IMG/VR virus record: IMGVR_UViG_3300037557_000128
Coordinates: 1-64,000 of that record
Strand: one strand, 5' to 3'
Source of the DNA: a virus
DNA length: 64,000 nucleotides
Position numbers and translations under genes: made by a program. Position 1 is the stretch's first letter. The number at the start of each line of letters is the position of its first letter. Under the pieces are notes generated by a model. The model made no database searches. It saw only the letters and a list, made by a program, of their open reading frames with translations, and was not told the origin of the DNA. Below, one piece after another: positions 6,534 to 14,069 of this stretch.

Positions 6534-8420
6534 TCAAGGGGTTTTCTTTAATTTTCTTAATTCTTTATTAATTAGTGGTGCATATATCTTAACTGGAATC
6601 TCTTTTCCTTTAACATTTATCTCGTCAAGATACTGCCATTCACAATCAACCTGTTTCTTTGTGAACTCTGACATTAGAATAGGTGTATCATATGTTCTAG
6701 TTTGCACTTCAAGTCGAGCTGCAAGGTTAACTGCATCTCCGACAACTGAATAATCGAATCGTTCTTCTGACCCCATATTGCCCACGATACACTGACCAGT
6801 GTTAATTCCAGTGCCTATGACTACTGGTGGTAAATCTAATCCTTCTCTTTCTAACTCTACATTCATTTGTTCTGTTAACAGTTCTATTTCTATTGCAGAA
6901 TCTAAAGCCCTTTGTGCGTGGTCAGGACAATCTAAAGGAGCTCCCCACCATGCCATCAAACAGTCGCCCATATACTTATCAATGGTTCCACCATTTGCGA
7001 GTACTATTTTTGACATACCGTCTAGGAATCTATTGATTAATAACACTAGACCTTCAGGGTCGTCATTCTTCATATAAGCTTCGCTTATAGGGGTGAACCC
7101 AACTATATCTGCAAATAAGAATGAAAGTTCCTTTCTATCTCCACCTAATTTCAATTTTTCGGGGTGTTTTTGCAGTTCTTCAATCATGTCAGGCGATAAA
7201 TATTTTTGGAACTGCTTCTTTATTTGTTGCTTTTCTTGAAAGGTAACATAGTATTTGTTGAAAGATGCATGACCAAACACAATCAAGGAGGCCAAAGATG
7301 AAAAGAAGGTATCGAAAAGAACGAGACTTGAAGACCAAATATAGAAACTCCCACCCACCTGAAGTACTACGAGTCCTAGAGAAAATGTCCCCGAAAGAGC
7401 TGTGGGAAGCTTATAAACCATTACCAACACAATTAATAGAACTGACAGAAGAAGAACAATTTCTACGAATTCAAGAAAGTAGGATTGCTTTATTTGAATT
7501 CCTGTCAAGGCGGTTTGTATCAGATTCGCTTGTACTTCGTGAGGATACATTGTACCCATTGGGGTTGAAACTGGATTGTTCCATCCTTCAGCGGTTACCC
7601 CAAACACAAGAATAGCGTTTTCAGGTAATTCATCAGTGAAGGAATAACGTTTAAACTTGTTCCAATAACTTATCATTAAATCACCTTGAGGTGTTGTGGA
7701 TATGGGTTGTTGTCTTCCGACTCTGACCCATTCTACTCCAACCTCTTCAGTGACTTTCATTTGGTAAGATTTTTCGTCATTAAAAGCACGTAACACTTCA
7801 ATTGCAAGTGAGGGATATATTTGTCCGTTCGCTTGCATGAGTAATGGTGCAGAACGTATGGTTCCATCGAAGTTTGGAGTACCCGAAATACTAGGAGTTG
7901 CAGTAGTTACCCCTACTCCATAGGTGTTTCCCTCTAGTACAGGAATGGGGCTGAGCACCCCTGGCGTCCCCCACACTGCGTTTTTAGCGTCTCCTGACCC
8001 CAAAGTACTAGTTCCGACAAAGGGAGATGACCCTTTTTGGGTCTGAATTGTGGGTGCTGACGATAAAATGGACAATCTATTGACCAAAGCAGTCGCAAAT
8101 TCCTCGTCTCCACCGAATCTATCGACCTCTGAGAACACTTGCGTGAACACATAAGTGTTAGACCAGTGTGATTCCAGTAGTTTATCTGCGTATATTTTGC
8201 GTGGGAATGGTAATTGTCCGAACTCTTCTACTGACTTTTCGTCAATATCGACCAAAACAATTTCGGGAAGTCCTGATTCGGAATCGTACTCTTGAACACT
8301 ATGTGTGCTATGTAAGTAGTCAAACCACGACCATGAGATGTTCTCTATGAAGTATGGGTTCCAAATTTTAAGTCCAAATAATAACCCTATCGTGACTAAT
8401 ACGGTTTTCCAAGAGTACAT
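6534..8420 (-). CDS. CHASE2-domain class III adenylate/guanylate cyclase, membrane-bound
   Basis: A 628-residue membrane receptor cyclase. Order: N-terminal membrane anchor (residues ~5-22); a periplasmic CHASE2 sensor (~40-305, with EIVLVDIDEKSVEEFGQLPFPR and DGTIRSAPLL); three membrane helices (~315-395); a short linker; and a class III cyclase domain (~430-610). The cyclase keeps the metal aspartates in FADIVGFTP and YMGDCLMAW, and the transition-state Asn/Arg in YSVVGDAVNLAARLE, so it should be active, making cAMP (or cGMP). CHASE2 cyclases often sit beside FecR proteins in bacteria, and a FecR gene lies three genes upstream here. It starts in a TAATG overlap at the end of the curli-like operon. 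I know of few phage receptor cyclases. Confidence 0.92.
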   Translation of the reverse strand: MYSWKTVLVTIGLLFGLKIWNPYFIENISWSWFDYLHSTHSVQEYDSESGLPEIVLVDIDEKSVEEFGQLPFPRKIYADKLLESHWSNTYVFTQVFSEVDRFGGDEEFATALVNRLSILSSAPTIQTQKGSSPFVGTSTLGSGDAKNAVWGTPGVLSPIPVLEGNTYGVGVTTATPSISGTPNFDGTIRSAPLLMQANGQIYPSLAIEVLRAFNDEKSYQMKVTEEVGVEWVRVGRQQPISTTPQGDLMISYWNKFKRYSFTDELPENAILVFGVTAEGWNNPVSTPMGTMYPHEVQANLIQTALTGIQIKQSYFLEFVEIVLLLSVLLIVLVMVYKLPTALSGTFSLGLVVLQVGGSFYIWSSSLVLFDTFFSSLASLIVFGHASFNKYYVTFQEKQQIKKQFQKYLSPDMIEELQKHPEKLKLGGDRKELSFLFADIVGFTPISEAYMKNDDPEGLVLLINRFLDGMSKIVLANGGTIDKYMGDCLMAWWGAPLDCPDHAQRALDSAIEIELLTEQMNVELEREGLDLPPVVIGTGINTGQCIVGNMGSEERFDYSVVGDAVNLAARLEVQTRTYDTPILMSEFTKKQVDCEWQYLDEINVKGKEIPVKIYAPLINKELRKLKKTP

Positions 8421-8575
8421 TATTCAATAGTTGGCCATGCAAAGAAAAATATGTATAAACATATTCCTATCAATGCAAGTGCTAGCAATCCTGAAGTTAC
8501 CCCTGACCAAAACTTTTTCTTTTCTGACTTACGGTAATCTTGGATAAAATCGTCTATCCTTTCTTTACTACTCAT
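8420..8575 (-). CDS. Small single-span membrane protein
   Basis: 51 residues from the ATG at 8575: a charged N-terminal helix (KERIDDFIQDYRKSEKKKFW), then one transmembrane segment (TSGLLALALIGICLYIFFF). It overlaps the upstream gene by 4 nt (ATGA) and the cyclase by 1 nt, so it is an integral part of the operon. It could be an accessory subunit of the cyclase or secretion complex; its function is unknown. Confidence 0.7.
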   Translation of the reverse strand: MSSKERIDDFIQDYRKSEKKKFWSGVTSGLLALALIGICLYIFFFAWPTIE

Positions 8576-8841
8576 GAAAATTTCTTCTGTATTTTTTTGT
8601 ACATATAGTATATAGATAGTCCATAGAATGCAAGTACGGACATTGAGATTCCGATATAGAACAATTCTACTGGGGATAAGAAAAGGACATTCCAAACAAA
8701 GTTAGCTGCAGCTTCACCGTCACCTAATGGTGCAAGTGATTCAGGCATTTCTAATTCATTATCTTCTAGAAGTGTGACCCACTCTTCATATTCGGTTTCA
8801 CTGAGACAATGATAATACTCTTCGGGACAGTCTACTTCCAT
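8572..8841 (-). CDS. Small acidic membrane protein
   Basis: 89 residues. The N-terminal 45 residues are strongly acidic (ETEYEEWVTLLEDNELEMPE); one or two membrane segments follow (NVLFLSPVELFYIGI, MSVLAFYGLSIYYMY), then a basic tail KKIQKKFS. The positive-inside rule puts the acidic head outside and the tail in the cytoplasm. It lies between the second curlin-like gene and the cyclase, with a 4-nt overlap to the next gene. No family is recognised. Confidence 0.7.
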   Translation of the reverse strand: MEVDCPEEYYHCLSETEYEEWVTLLEDNELEMPESLAPLGDGEAAANFVWNVLFLSPVELFYIGISMSVLAFYGLSIYYMYKKIQKKFS

Positions 8842-8899
8842 TTGATTACCCTACCTAGACACCATTCTAAGAATCGTATTGCTTTCGCTTTTATGCTCA

Positions 8900-9736
8900 T
8901 TAGTTTTGCGTGACACTTACTGTACAGCCACCTGATGTTTGACAATTTTGAGACAACGTATAATTTTGAGTTGTATTGGAATGTTGTGAAATATTAAGTG
9001 TGGTTGGATAATTTCCGTTTATGGTAATGTTTGAGTTGTGTTCACCATTTCCGTCTTGTAAGTAATCAACGGTATTACCATCGTTATTAATGGTTAAATA
9101 AAATTCTTTTGTACCATCTGCTTTTTGTTTACCGAAAACAGAATTGTTATCACCATAAAGATAGATTTTTGCTTTATGACCATCACAAGCACCAGTTGCA
9201 CAATTTCTTTGTTGTCCTACAACTGTATTATTATTACCGTGAATATCTACAGTAACCCAATGACCACCACCTTCAGTGTTATCCTTTGCCCAAGATGTAT
9301 CAGTTCTACTTGAAATTTCAAATCCTTGAGCCCACCAAAGCTTATTATTTGTTCCATATGAAATATGAAACTGAATATCATTAGTGTTACAATCATCACC
9401 TTTTGTACAGTTCTGCCAAAGTTTTACATCTTGGTCATCGTGGTCTATATCACCACCCCAACCTGCACCTGATCCCCATGTAACAATATCATCTGCCCAA
9501 CCTATTTCTTGATTGTTTCCAACTTGATATATATCTATTGAAGAATCATCAATATCACCTATAGAAAAGAATACACGATTATCATAACCTTCCTGCGTGA
9601 TACTGAGGTCAAGATTAGTTGAGGCTGTGACTTGATTTATGGCAATAGTGTTATCATCACCACCAAATGCCTTAAATGATAATCCTAGACAAAGGAGTGC
9701 CACTGCACCTGTTAATAACTTCGCACCTAAATCCAT
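8900..9736 (-). CDS. Secreted curlin-like repeat protein (second copy)
   Basis: About 278 residues from the ATG at 9736; an upstream TTG at 9757 is less likely. A signal peptide (LLTGAVALLCLGLSFKAFG) is followed by strand-turn repeats rich in N, D, G and Q, such as NTIAINQVTAST, LDLSITQEGYDNRV, SIDIYQVGNNQ and HGNNNTVVGQQ, which resemble curlin Nx5QxGxxN units. Cysteine pairs (CTKGDDC, CATGAC, CQTSGGC) recur at loops and suggest disulfides after export. It probably is a CsgG/CsgF-exported beta-solenoid or amyloid-like subunit. It differs from E. coli CsgA in length and spacing, so the curlin label rests on pattern and neighbours. Confidence 0.7.
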   Translation of the reverse strand: MDLGAKLLTGAVALLCLGLSFKAFGGDDNTIAINQVTASTNLDLSITQEGYDNRVFFSIGDIDDSSIDIYQVGNNQEIGWADDIVTWGSGAGWGGDIDHDDQDVKLWQNCTKGDDCNTNDIQFHISYGTNNKLWWAQGFEISSRTDTSWAKDNTEGGGHWVTVDIHGNNNTVVGQQRNCATGACDGHKAKIYLYGDNNSVFGKQKADGTKEFYLTINNDGNTVDYLQDGNGEHNSNITINGNYPTTLNISQHSNTTQNYTLSQNCQTSGGCTVSVTQN

Positions 9737-9737
9737 A

Positions 9738-9887
9738 TTAACCACACAACCATACAAATAATAGAGTAAGGACTACTCCTTCTGCGAATGAAATCCACAT
9801 CATCCAATAATCGTCTAGTCTCAGAGCTTTTTGAAATCCAAAGATTTGAGTTTCATGCCATGAGCGGAACTTTTCTAGTATATTCAT
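9738..9887 (-). CDS. 49-residue single-span membrane protein
   Basis: A short gene found by translating between the FecR gene and the second curlin-like gene. AGGAG precedes the ATG at 9887 by 6 nt and the TAA ends 2 nt before the next ATG. The N-terminus is amphipathic (NILEKFRSWHETQIFGFQKAL), then a transmembrane helix (MWISFAEGVVLTLLFVWL). It fits the operon without a gap, which supports it being real. Function unknown. Confidence 0.65.
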   Translation of the reverse strand: MNILEKFRSWHETQIFGFQKALRLDDYWMMWISFAEGVVLTLLFVWLCG

Positions 9888-9895
9888 ATATTCTC

Positions 9896-11029
9896 CTAGT
9901 TTGTTTGTGTAATGGTAATATTTATAGACGAACCATCACCCACCACGATATGTGACTCTTTTTCGTCTGTTATAGTTCTAATATCTGCTTGTGCAAACAT
10001 GGGAATCCTGATTGAAATAATTCCATTCACTTCCCTGTATAACCATATTTGACCAAGACCCTTATCTATAATTGTATTATATTGAGAGTCTTTGTCGAAA
10101 CCTGCAGAAGTACCCGATAATCGAACACTTCCGAATTTTGCACGTTCTCTATCTATACCCACTTTTTTGTCAATGTCTAATACAATATCGAGTAAATCTT
10201 GTAAAAAATCAATGTCGAGTAAATCTCTATCTAGCTCTGTATATTCCAGCTCATCATCTTCAAAGTAGTCCGTTTCCAAATCATTGAACTCTAAGAAGTC
10301 TACATCTAGAATATTATTCGCATCATTTTCTCCACCACCTGATTCTTCTGAAACTTGGTCAGAAACCTCATCAGGTGGACTGACAATGAACATATTATCA
10401 ATCATTCCAATGTTTACACCATTAACCGTTACTGGTTTTGTTGGTGAATCATCATAAGTCGACACCATAGTTGCTTGGTATGCTTCATTCATAGTTACTG
10501 AACCACCTGCATTTGATACTATAATGATTCCTGAAGGTGAACCCCATTTATCTGGCAAAAGCATAACAAGTGAGCGTCCTAATTCATCAATACTTGTGGT
10601 GAAATCTGTGCCTCTGACTGCAATTGTGGCAGTAGGTGTCCTAATTTCAATATTTGCTTTTTTAATTTTTCCACCAAATCCCGAAGCAAATCGAGCGGTG
10701 CCTTGTGCCATTCTTAATGACATTTTTGATAGACTTGGGTCGGGGTCATAATAAACCTCGTCTATCCAAACTTTAGAATGTTCTGTTAATGAAAGTTCTT
10801 CTTCGCCTTCGAACTTTATTTTCATTCTCCCATTCTGAGTTTGTGCAGTATCGTACATTAATACATCAGGATTTTCTGATGCCAATAGGACGGTGTTATC
10901 ACCGTCTCTTGTAAGACCTGCGTAACCTTTTTCCTCAATGATTTCACCAATCGAGTCAGCATTAACCAACCCGACTGATAAAATACTAAGAATCGTTATC
11001 GTCTTTTTGAACGATGTCAATATTTCCAT
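9896..11029 (-). CDS. FecR-domain secreted protein
   Basis: 377 residues. A signal peptide (ITILSILSVGLVNA) is followed by a FecR-type beta domain at ~25-170: ENPDVLMYD, LTEHSKVWIDEVYYD, the hallmark MAQGTARFASG, and TPTATIAVRGTDF. A very acidic linker (~225-285, rich in DLLDIDFL) follows, and then a C-terminal beta region ending SINITITQTN, which resembles a curlin-type strand. FecR proteins are periplasmic regulators or surface-associated modules and are often encoded next to CHASE2 cyclases. It may link the secreted fibre to the cyclase sensor. It overlaps the preceding curlin-like gene by 44 nt. Confidence 0.82.
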   Translation of the reverse strand: MEILTSFKKTITILSILSVGLVNADSIGEIIEEKGYAGLTRDGDNTVLLASENPDVLMYDTAQTQNGRMKIKFEGEEELSLTEHSKVWIDEVYYDPDPSLSKMSLRMAQGTARFASGFGGKIKKANIEIRTPTATIAVRGTDFTTSIDELGRSLVMLLPDKWGSPSGIIIVSNAGGSVTMNEAYQATMVSTYDDSPTKPVTVNGVNIGMIDNMFIVSPPDEVSDQVSEESGGGENDANNILDVDFLEFNDLETDYFEDDELEYTELDRDLLDIDFLQDLLDIVLDIDKKVGIDRERAKFGSVRLSGTSAGFDKDSQYNTIIDKGLGQIWLYREVNGIISIRIPMFAQADIRTITDEKESHIVVGDGSSINITITQTN

Positions 11030-11720
11030 TAGTAGTCACGAAAGTTACGTCAATAATACCACTACAAGATTGACCACTTGGACAACCTGTATCTGAACCT
11101 GATTTCTGAATGATGTCTATATCATTTCCTGAACCAGTTAAGACTGCAGTAATACTATTATCGGTTGCATCTAATTGATTGGTGTTAATGTCGTTTGTTG
11201 AACCTGTAACAGTCCAGTTCCAAACAGCATTATCTGAGTTAACTTTAGTTGTAAATATATTACTTGAACCACCAACTACTAAATCGTAGTTTAAGTATTC
11301 AGCTGAAGCTGCGTCACCAATATCAATATTCCATGTATTAGAATCACCAGTAACAGCACTTAACATATTTAAACTGTCAGCACTATTTTGACCAATGTTC
11401 CAGTCCATTGAGTTTGAATTTCCAGTGAAGGTAAGGTTTATCGTTGCTGAGTCAGCAATCATAGGCCCAAATAATTTGTTAGTGTCTCCATATTGGATAA
11501 GTGTAAAATTATTCGATGCACCAGTCAAAACCATGTCTATGGAAGTGCCTGCGAAGTTATCGCCGCCAACTTTGTTTCCATAACCTTTCTGCGTGAAATT
11601 CAATACAAGTGCTGTACCTGATTGATTTAACCAAATTTCGTTATCGTCTGCTCCTGCGAATACTGTGGCAGGTAGTAGACCTAATGTTAACATAATGAGT
11701 GAAATAAATTTATTCTTCAT
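10986..11720 (-). CDS. Secreted curlin-like protein (CsgA/B-like)
   Basis: 244 residues. A clear signal peptide (KFISLIMLTLGLLPATVFA) is followed by imperfect strand-turn repeats: NEIWLNQSGTA, LVLNFTQKGYGNKV, NFTLIQYGDTNKLF, DIDIIQKSGSD and NIDIVQKDDNDS. These N/Q-ladder repeats match the curlin pattern and begin just after the predicted cleavage site. It lies between csgG and the FecR gene, so it is the most likely main export substrate. The middle repeats are degenerate (TGSTNDINTNQLD), so the fibre may differ from bacterial curli. It starts inside the csgG 3' end (11-nt overlap). Confidence 0.75.
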   Translation of the reverse strand: MKNKFISLIMLTLGLLPATVFAGADDNEIWLNQSGTALVLNFTQKGYGNKVGGDNFAGTSIDMVLTGASNNFTLIQYGDTNKLFGPMIADSATINLTFTGNSNSMDWNIGQNSADSLNMLSAVTGDSNTWNIDIGDAASAEYLNYDLVVGGSSNIFTTKVNSDNAVWNWTVTGSTNDINTNQLDATDNSITAVLTGSGNDIDIIQKSGSDTGCPSGQSCSGIIDVTFVTTNGNIDIVQKDDNDS

Positions 11721-12642
11721 TTGTTTTTTCCTCTGTAACTAAGACGATTTCATTTTCATCTAAAAAGTCTGACACTTCCTCTTTTATTTTTGATTCAGTT
11801 ATCGGCCATTTTATTTTCCAAAATCCTCTTTCATCACCTTGATAGATTAATTCTAGGACGGCAAGTTCGATTGCAGAACGAGTCGCTTTCGTAACCCCTT
11901 CATTAGTTGCTACGCCATCCTCAATTTCCACTAATTTTGTGTCCATGTCCACAAAACGGAATACATCGTACCCACCACCAGTCGATAAAATAGTCTTGGT
12001 AGTTTGTACATTAAGTAAAATTTCACCAGTAAGTGTTGATATTCCTCTCAAACTTACCGTGACCACATCTCTTCTATATTGGCTTGAAGCACCGATACCT
12101 AAGTATCTTGCGCCTCGGCCACCCGATTCAATGTTAGTATCATAACCAACAATCCCACCGTCAAGTAGGATTCCTGCGAACAAGAGAGGTTGGATACCCG
12201 TAGGTGAATCCTCATTACCTTCTTGATTCGCAAAATCTTCTCTCGCAGAACGAACAATTTGCCTTTCTCTTACAAGTGCATCTAAACTTGTACGTTCTAC
12301 TACTCTAAACCATTTTCCTTGTCCTGCAGTTTTAAGTGCATCAATAAGAAATGATTCACCACCCTGTGTCACTGCAGTTGAGAAAGATGCAATTCCATCT
12401 TTGCTCTTACGTTGTCCTGTTTTATCTAGGAAACCGTAAACTGCAACAATAGGCATATTTTCTGCAGGTGGTAATTCCAACAATTCCATATGTGTAGGAA
12501 GTTTAACTGATTCTGCAGGTTCGATACAAGTTCCTATCTTGTTCATAATTGCAGTACTGCAAGTGTCATTGACACTTGGTACGCTTGCACACCCAGTCGT
12601 GAGCAAGACCACTATCAGTCCTACAAACCCTAACGTCTTCAT
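11710..12642 (-). CDS. csgG: CsgG-type curli secretion channel lipoprotein
   Basis: 310 residues, homologous across its length to CsgG (277 residues in E. coli), the outer-membrane nonameric channel of type VIII secretion. The lipoprotein signal ends at C18 (VVLLTTGC). Conserved blocks include IVAVYGFLDKTGQ, SFSTAVTQGGESFLIDAL, WFRVVERTSLDALVRERQI, the strand region SGGRGARYLGIGASSQY, LTGEILLNVQTTKTILS and FRFVDMD. At the constriction E. coli Y51/N55/F56 align with D82/S86/F87, so the aromatic ring is kept at F only. About 30 extra residues follow the lipid cysteine. It sits directly after csgF, with no csgE or csgD. Confidence 0.93.
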   Translation of the reverse strand: MKTLGFVGLIVVLLTTGCASVPSVNDTCSTAIMNKIGTCIEPAESVKLPTHMELLELPPAENMPIVAVYGFLDKTGQRKSKDGIASFSTAVTQGGESFLIDALKTAGQGKWFRVVERTSLDALVRERQIVRSAREDFANQEGNEDSPTGIQPLLFAGILLDGGIVGYDTNIESGGRGARYLGIGASSQYRRDVVTVSLRGISTLTGEILLNVQTTKTILSTGGGYDVFRFVDMDTKLVEIEDGVATNEGVTKATRSAIELAVLELIYQGDERGFWKIKWPITESKIKEEVSDFLDENEIVLVTEEKTNEE

Positions 12643-13128
12643 TTAAAAACTACCAGTACCTACAGGTATATCTAATGTTGTTGTTGTTCCATCTGAAGAA
12701 ACTATGGTCAAACGAATAAATTCTACTCCGTCCTCTCCAACTAGTTTTTCATATGTAACCGTATTTCCTTCAATGGTGAACACTCCAAAATCAGAAGCTT
12801 CACCGTTAGAGAACATATTCTCTACTAACTGTTTTGCAATTTGGGCATAAATTCTACTCTCAACATTTCTTAAAAATTTTGCTAGCGTTGTATTCGAAGC
12901 TTCTCTTTCTGCCTTTGAGAGTGCATCTTTTACGTCTTGTTCAATTTTATCACGTCTTGATTTCTGTTGATTCTCGATTGTCAAATAATGCGAACTTTGT
13001 CCAACTCCACTGAAACTTGGACTCTTAAATTTATGCACTATTTCATCTGCTTCGACTTGCGATGCAAAAAATGTAATCAGTATTACCCAACTGACAAATA
13101 ATAATTCTCTATCTTTTTTTAGTTTCAT
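12643..13128 (-). CDS. csgF: CsgF-type curli assembly protein
   Basis: About 161 residues from the ATG at 13128 (GGGCGG upstream); an ATG at 13149 would add seven residues. After a signal peptide (LLFVSWVILITFFASQVEA) comes the family N-terminus HKFKSPSFSG, the part that plugs CsgG, then the LTIENQ segment, a helical middle (NVESRIYAQIAKQLVENMF) and a C-terminal beta sheet ending TLDIPVG. CsgF is secreted, binds the mouth of CsgG and couples the nucleator to the cell surface. It is immediately upstream of csgG with no spacer. Similarity looks closest to alphaproteobacterial-style CsgF. Confidence 0.9.
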   Translation of the reverse strand: MKLKKDRELLFVSWVILITFFASQVEADEIVHKFKSPSFSGVGQSSHYLTIENQQKSRRDKIEQDVKDALSKAEREASNTTLAKFLRNVESRIYAQIAKQLVENMFSNGEASDFGVFTIEGNTVTYEKLVGEDGVEFIRLTIVSSDGTTTTLDIPVGTGSF

Positions 13129-13378
13129 TTCCGCCCTTCTTCTTATCATTCTCTTTCATTTCGAGGACTACGTTTACCTTTTGCTGTAAACGAATTAAAT
13201 CTTGGTCTAACATTCTCACTTGATCGATAAGTTTTATCAGTGCAAAATGTTGTTTCTCCACTTCGGGTTCGAGGTTTTCACCAACAAACCACCAAACATA
13301 ATATACAAAATAACCCAGTCCTACCATCATTACAATAGGGAACCCATAGTCGTTTATAAGTTGTGCCACTCCTTCCAT
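13109..13378 (-). CDS. Small membrane protein with coiled coil
   Basis: 89 residues: one transmembrane segment (GFPIVMMVGLGYFVYYVWWFV) followed by a charged helix with heptads (IKLIDQVRMLDQDLIRLQQKVNVVL) and a basic tail. It ends inside csgF and starts right after the next upstream gene, so it is in the same operon. The topology resembles the gene just upstream and the one at 46894-47154. It could be a holin-like or secretion-accessory protein; no family is certain. Confidence 0.65.
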   Translation of the reverse strand: MEGVAQLINDYGFPIVMMVGLGYFVYYVWWFVGENLEPEVEKQHFALIKLIDQVRMLDQDLIRLQQKVNVVLEMKENDKKKGGNETKKR

Positions 13379-13379
13379 A

Positions 13380-13676
13380 TTAATCTCTTCTTACATCTAG
13401 TGTTCCATCTTCTATGAAATTCTCGGCTCTTGCGACTCTATCGATGTCGGGTCTAAGTTCTAATGCACTAGATACTAGTAAATCTATCTTAATCATTTCG
13501 TTAGACATGGTTCTCGCACGATTTTCTAATGACGTACAGAACATTGTAAGTGTTTTAATGTCACCAACAACACCCTCTAGTATTTGCTTAATTACAGTAA
13601 ATATGAAAAACCCCATTACAAGACTACCTGCAATAGGAGCTCCCACTTCACTTATCAATCCGAATATTTCACTCAT
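13380..13676 (-). CDS. Small membrane protein with coiled coil, first gene of the curli-like operon
   Basis: 98 residues from the ATG at 13676: membrane segment (IAGSLVMGFFIFTVIKQIL) then a helical cytoplasmic or periplasmic region. A late promoter GATAAATA ends exactly 5 nt before this ATG, so the transcript probably starts at the ATG. A longer frame from a TTG at 13712 would begin inside the upstream terminator and is rejected. It opens the csgF-csgG-curlin-FecR-cyclase run. Confidence 0.65.
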   Translation of the reverse strand: MSEIFGLISEVGAPIAGSLVMGFFIFTVIKQILEGVVGDIKTLTMFCTSLENRARTMSNEMIKIDLLVSSALELRPDIDRVARAENFIEDGTLDVRRD

Positions 13677-13681
13677 ACCAC

Positions 13682-13689
13682 TATTTATC
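13682..13689 (-). promoter_or_regulatory. Late promoter of the curli/FecR/cyclase operon
   Basis: Minus-strand GATAAATA followed by GTGGT then ATG. Spacing to the ATG is the usual distance from a T4 late -10 box to the start site, predicting a leaderless message. Confidence 0.65.
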
Positions 13690-13710
13690 GAATTAACCCT
13701 TTCATATGAC

Positions 13711-13736
13711 AAAAAAAAGGGGTCTAAAAGACCCCT
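13711..13736 (-). terminator. Rho-independent terminator after the SAP-like membrane protein
   Basis: Minus strand: AGGGGTC, TTTTA loop, GACCCCT, then a run of eight T. It separates the 13761-14039 gene from the curli-like operon. Confidence 0.9.
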
Positions 13737-13760
13737 CTTAAGATTGTTTCCTCAAATCAA

Positions 13761-14039
13761 CTATTTGTGCGATGCAATAGCCTTAACAACTTCTGCTTTT
13801 GAACCACTTCGTTTTACTTTGATGTTGTTCTTGTCAGCGTGTTCCAGTAATTGAACCTTAGTGAGTTTTTTCAACTCAGTGACACTAGGTGTATTAGCCC
13901 TTTTTGATGGGCCCAACTCTCGTCTACTTTTAACCTTTGAAGGTTTTGTTTTCTTTACTGGTGCAGATTTTTCTTTATTCTCTGAGAATAAAGCATAAAC
14001 AACTGCTAATCCAACTAATGCAATTATAATATATTCCAT
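13761..14039 (-). CDS. Membrane-anchored protein with SAP/Rho-N-like domain
   Basis: 92 residues: an N-terminal transmembrane helix (YIIIALVGLAVVYALF), a lysine-rich linker (KKTKPSKVKSRREL), and a C-terminal helix-extended-helix region (LTKVQLLEHADKNNIKVK then SKAEVVKAIASHK) that looks like a SAP or Rho N-terminal module, folds that bind nucleic acid. Together this predicts a membrane tether for DNA or RNA. A late-type box lies 22 nt upstream and GGAGAA precedes the ATG. A terminator follows it. Confidence 0.6.
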   Translation of the reverse strand: MEYIIIALVGLAVVYALFSENKEKSAPVKKTKPSKVKSRRELGPSKRANTPSVTELKKLTKVQLLEHADKNNIKVKRSGSKAEVVKAIASHK

Positions 14040-14061
14040 AATTTTCTCCGTATTTATTCTT

Positions 14062-14069
14062 TATTTAGT
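14062..14069 (-). promoter_or_regulatory. Late-type box ACTAAATA before the SAP-like gene
   Basis: Minus-strand ACTAAATA 22 nt before the ATG at 14039, overlapping the end of the preceding small gene; an AATAAATA follows directly. Confidence 0.5.

Noticed and set aside
7265-7615. Plus-strand frame of 116 codons inside the cyclase gene
   Set aside because: Fully antisense to the conserved CHASE2/membrane region, with no promoter and no plus-strand neighbours.
13380-13712. Longer start (TTG at 13712) for the first gene of the curli-like operon
   Set aside because: It would begin inside the T-run of the upstream terminator and before the late promoter; the ATG at 13676 fits the promoter spacing.
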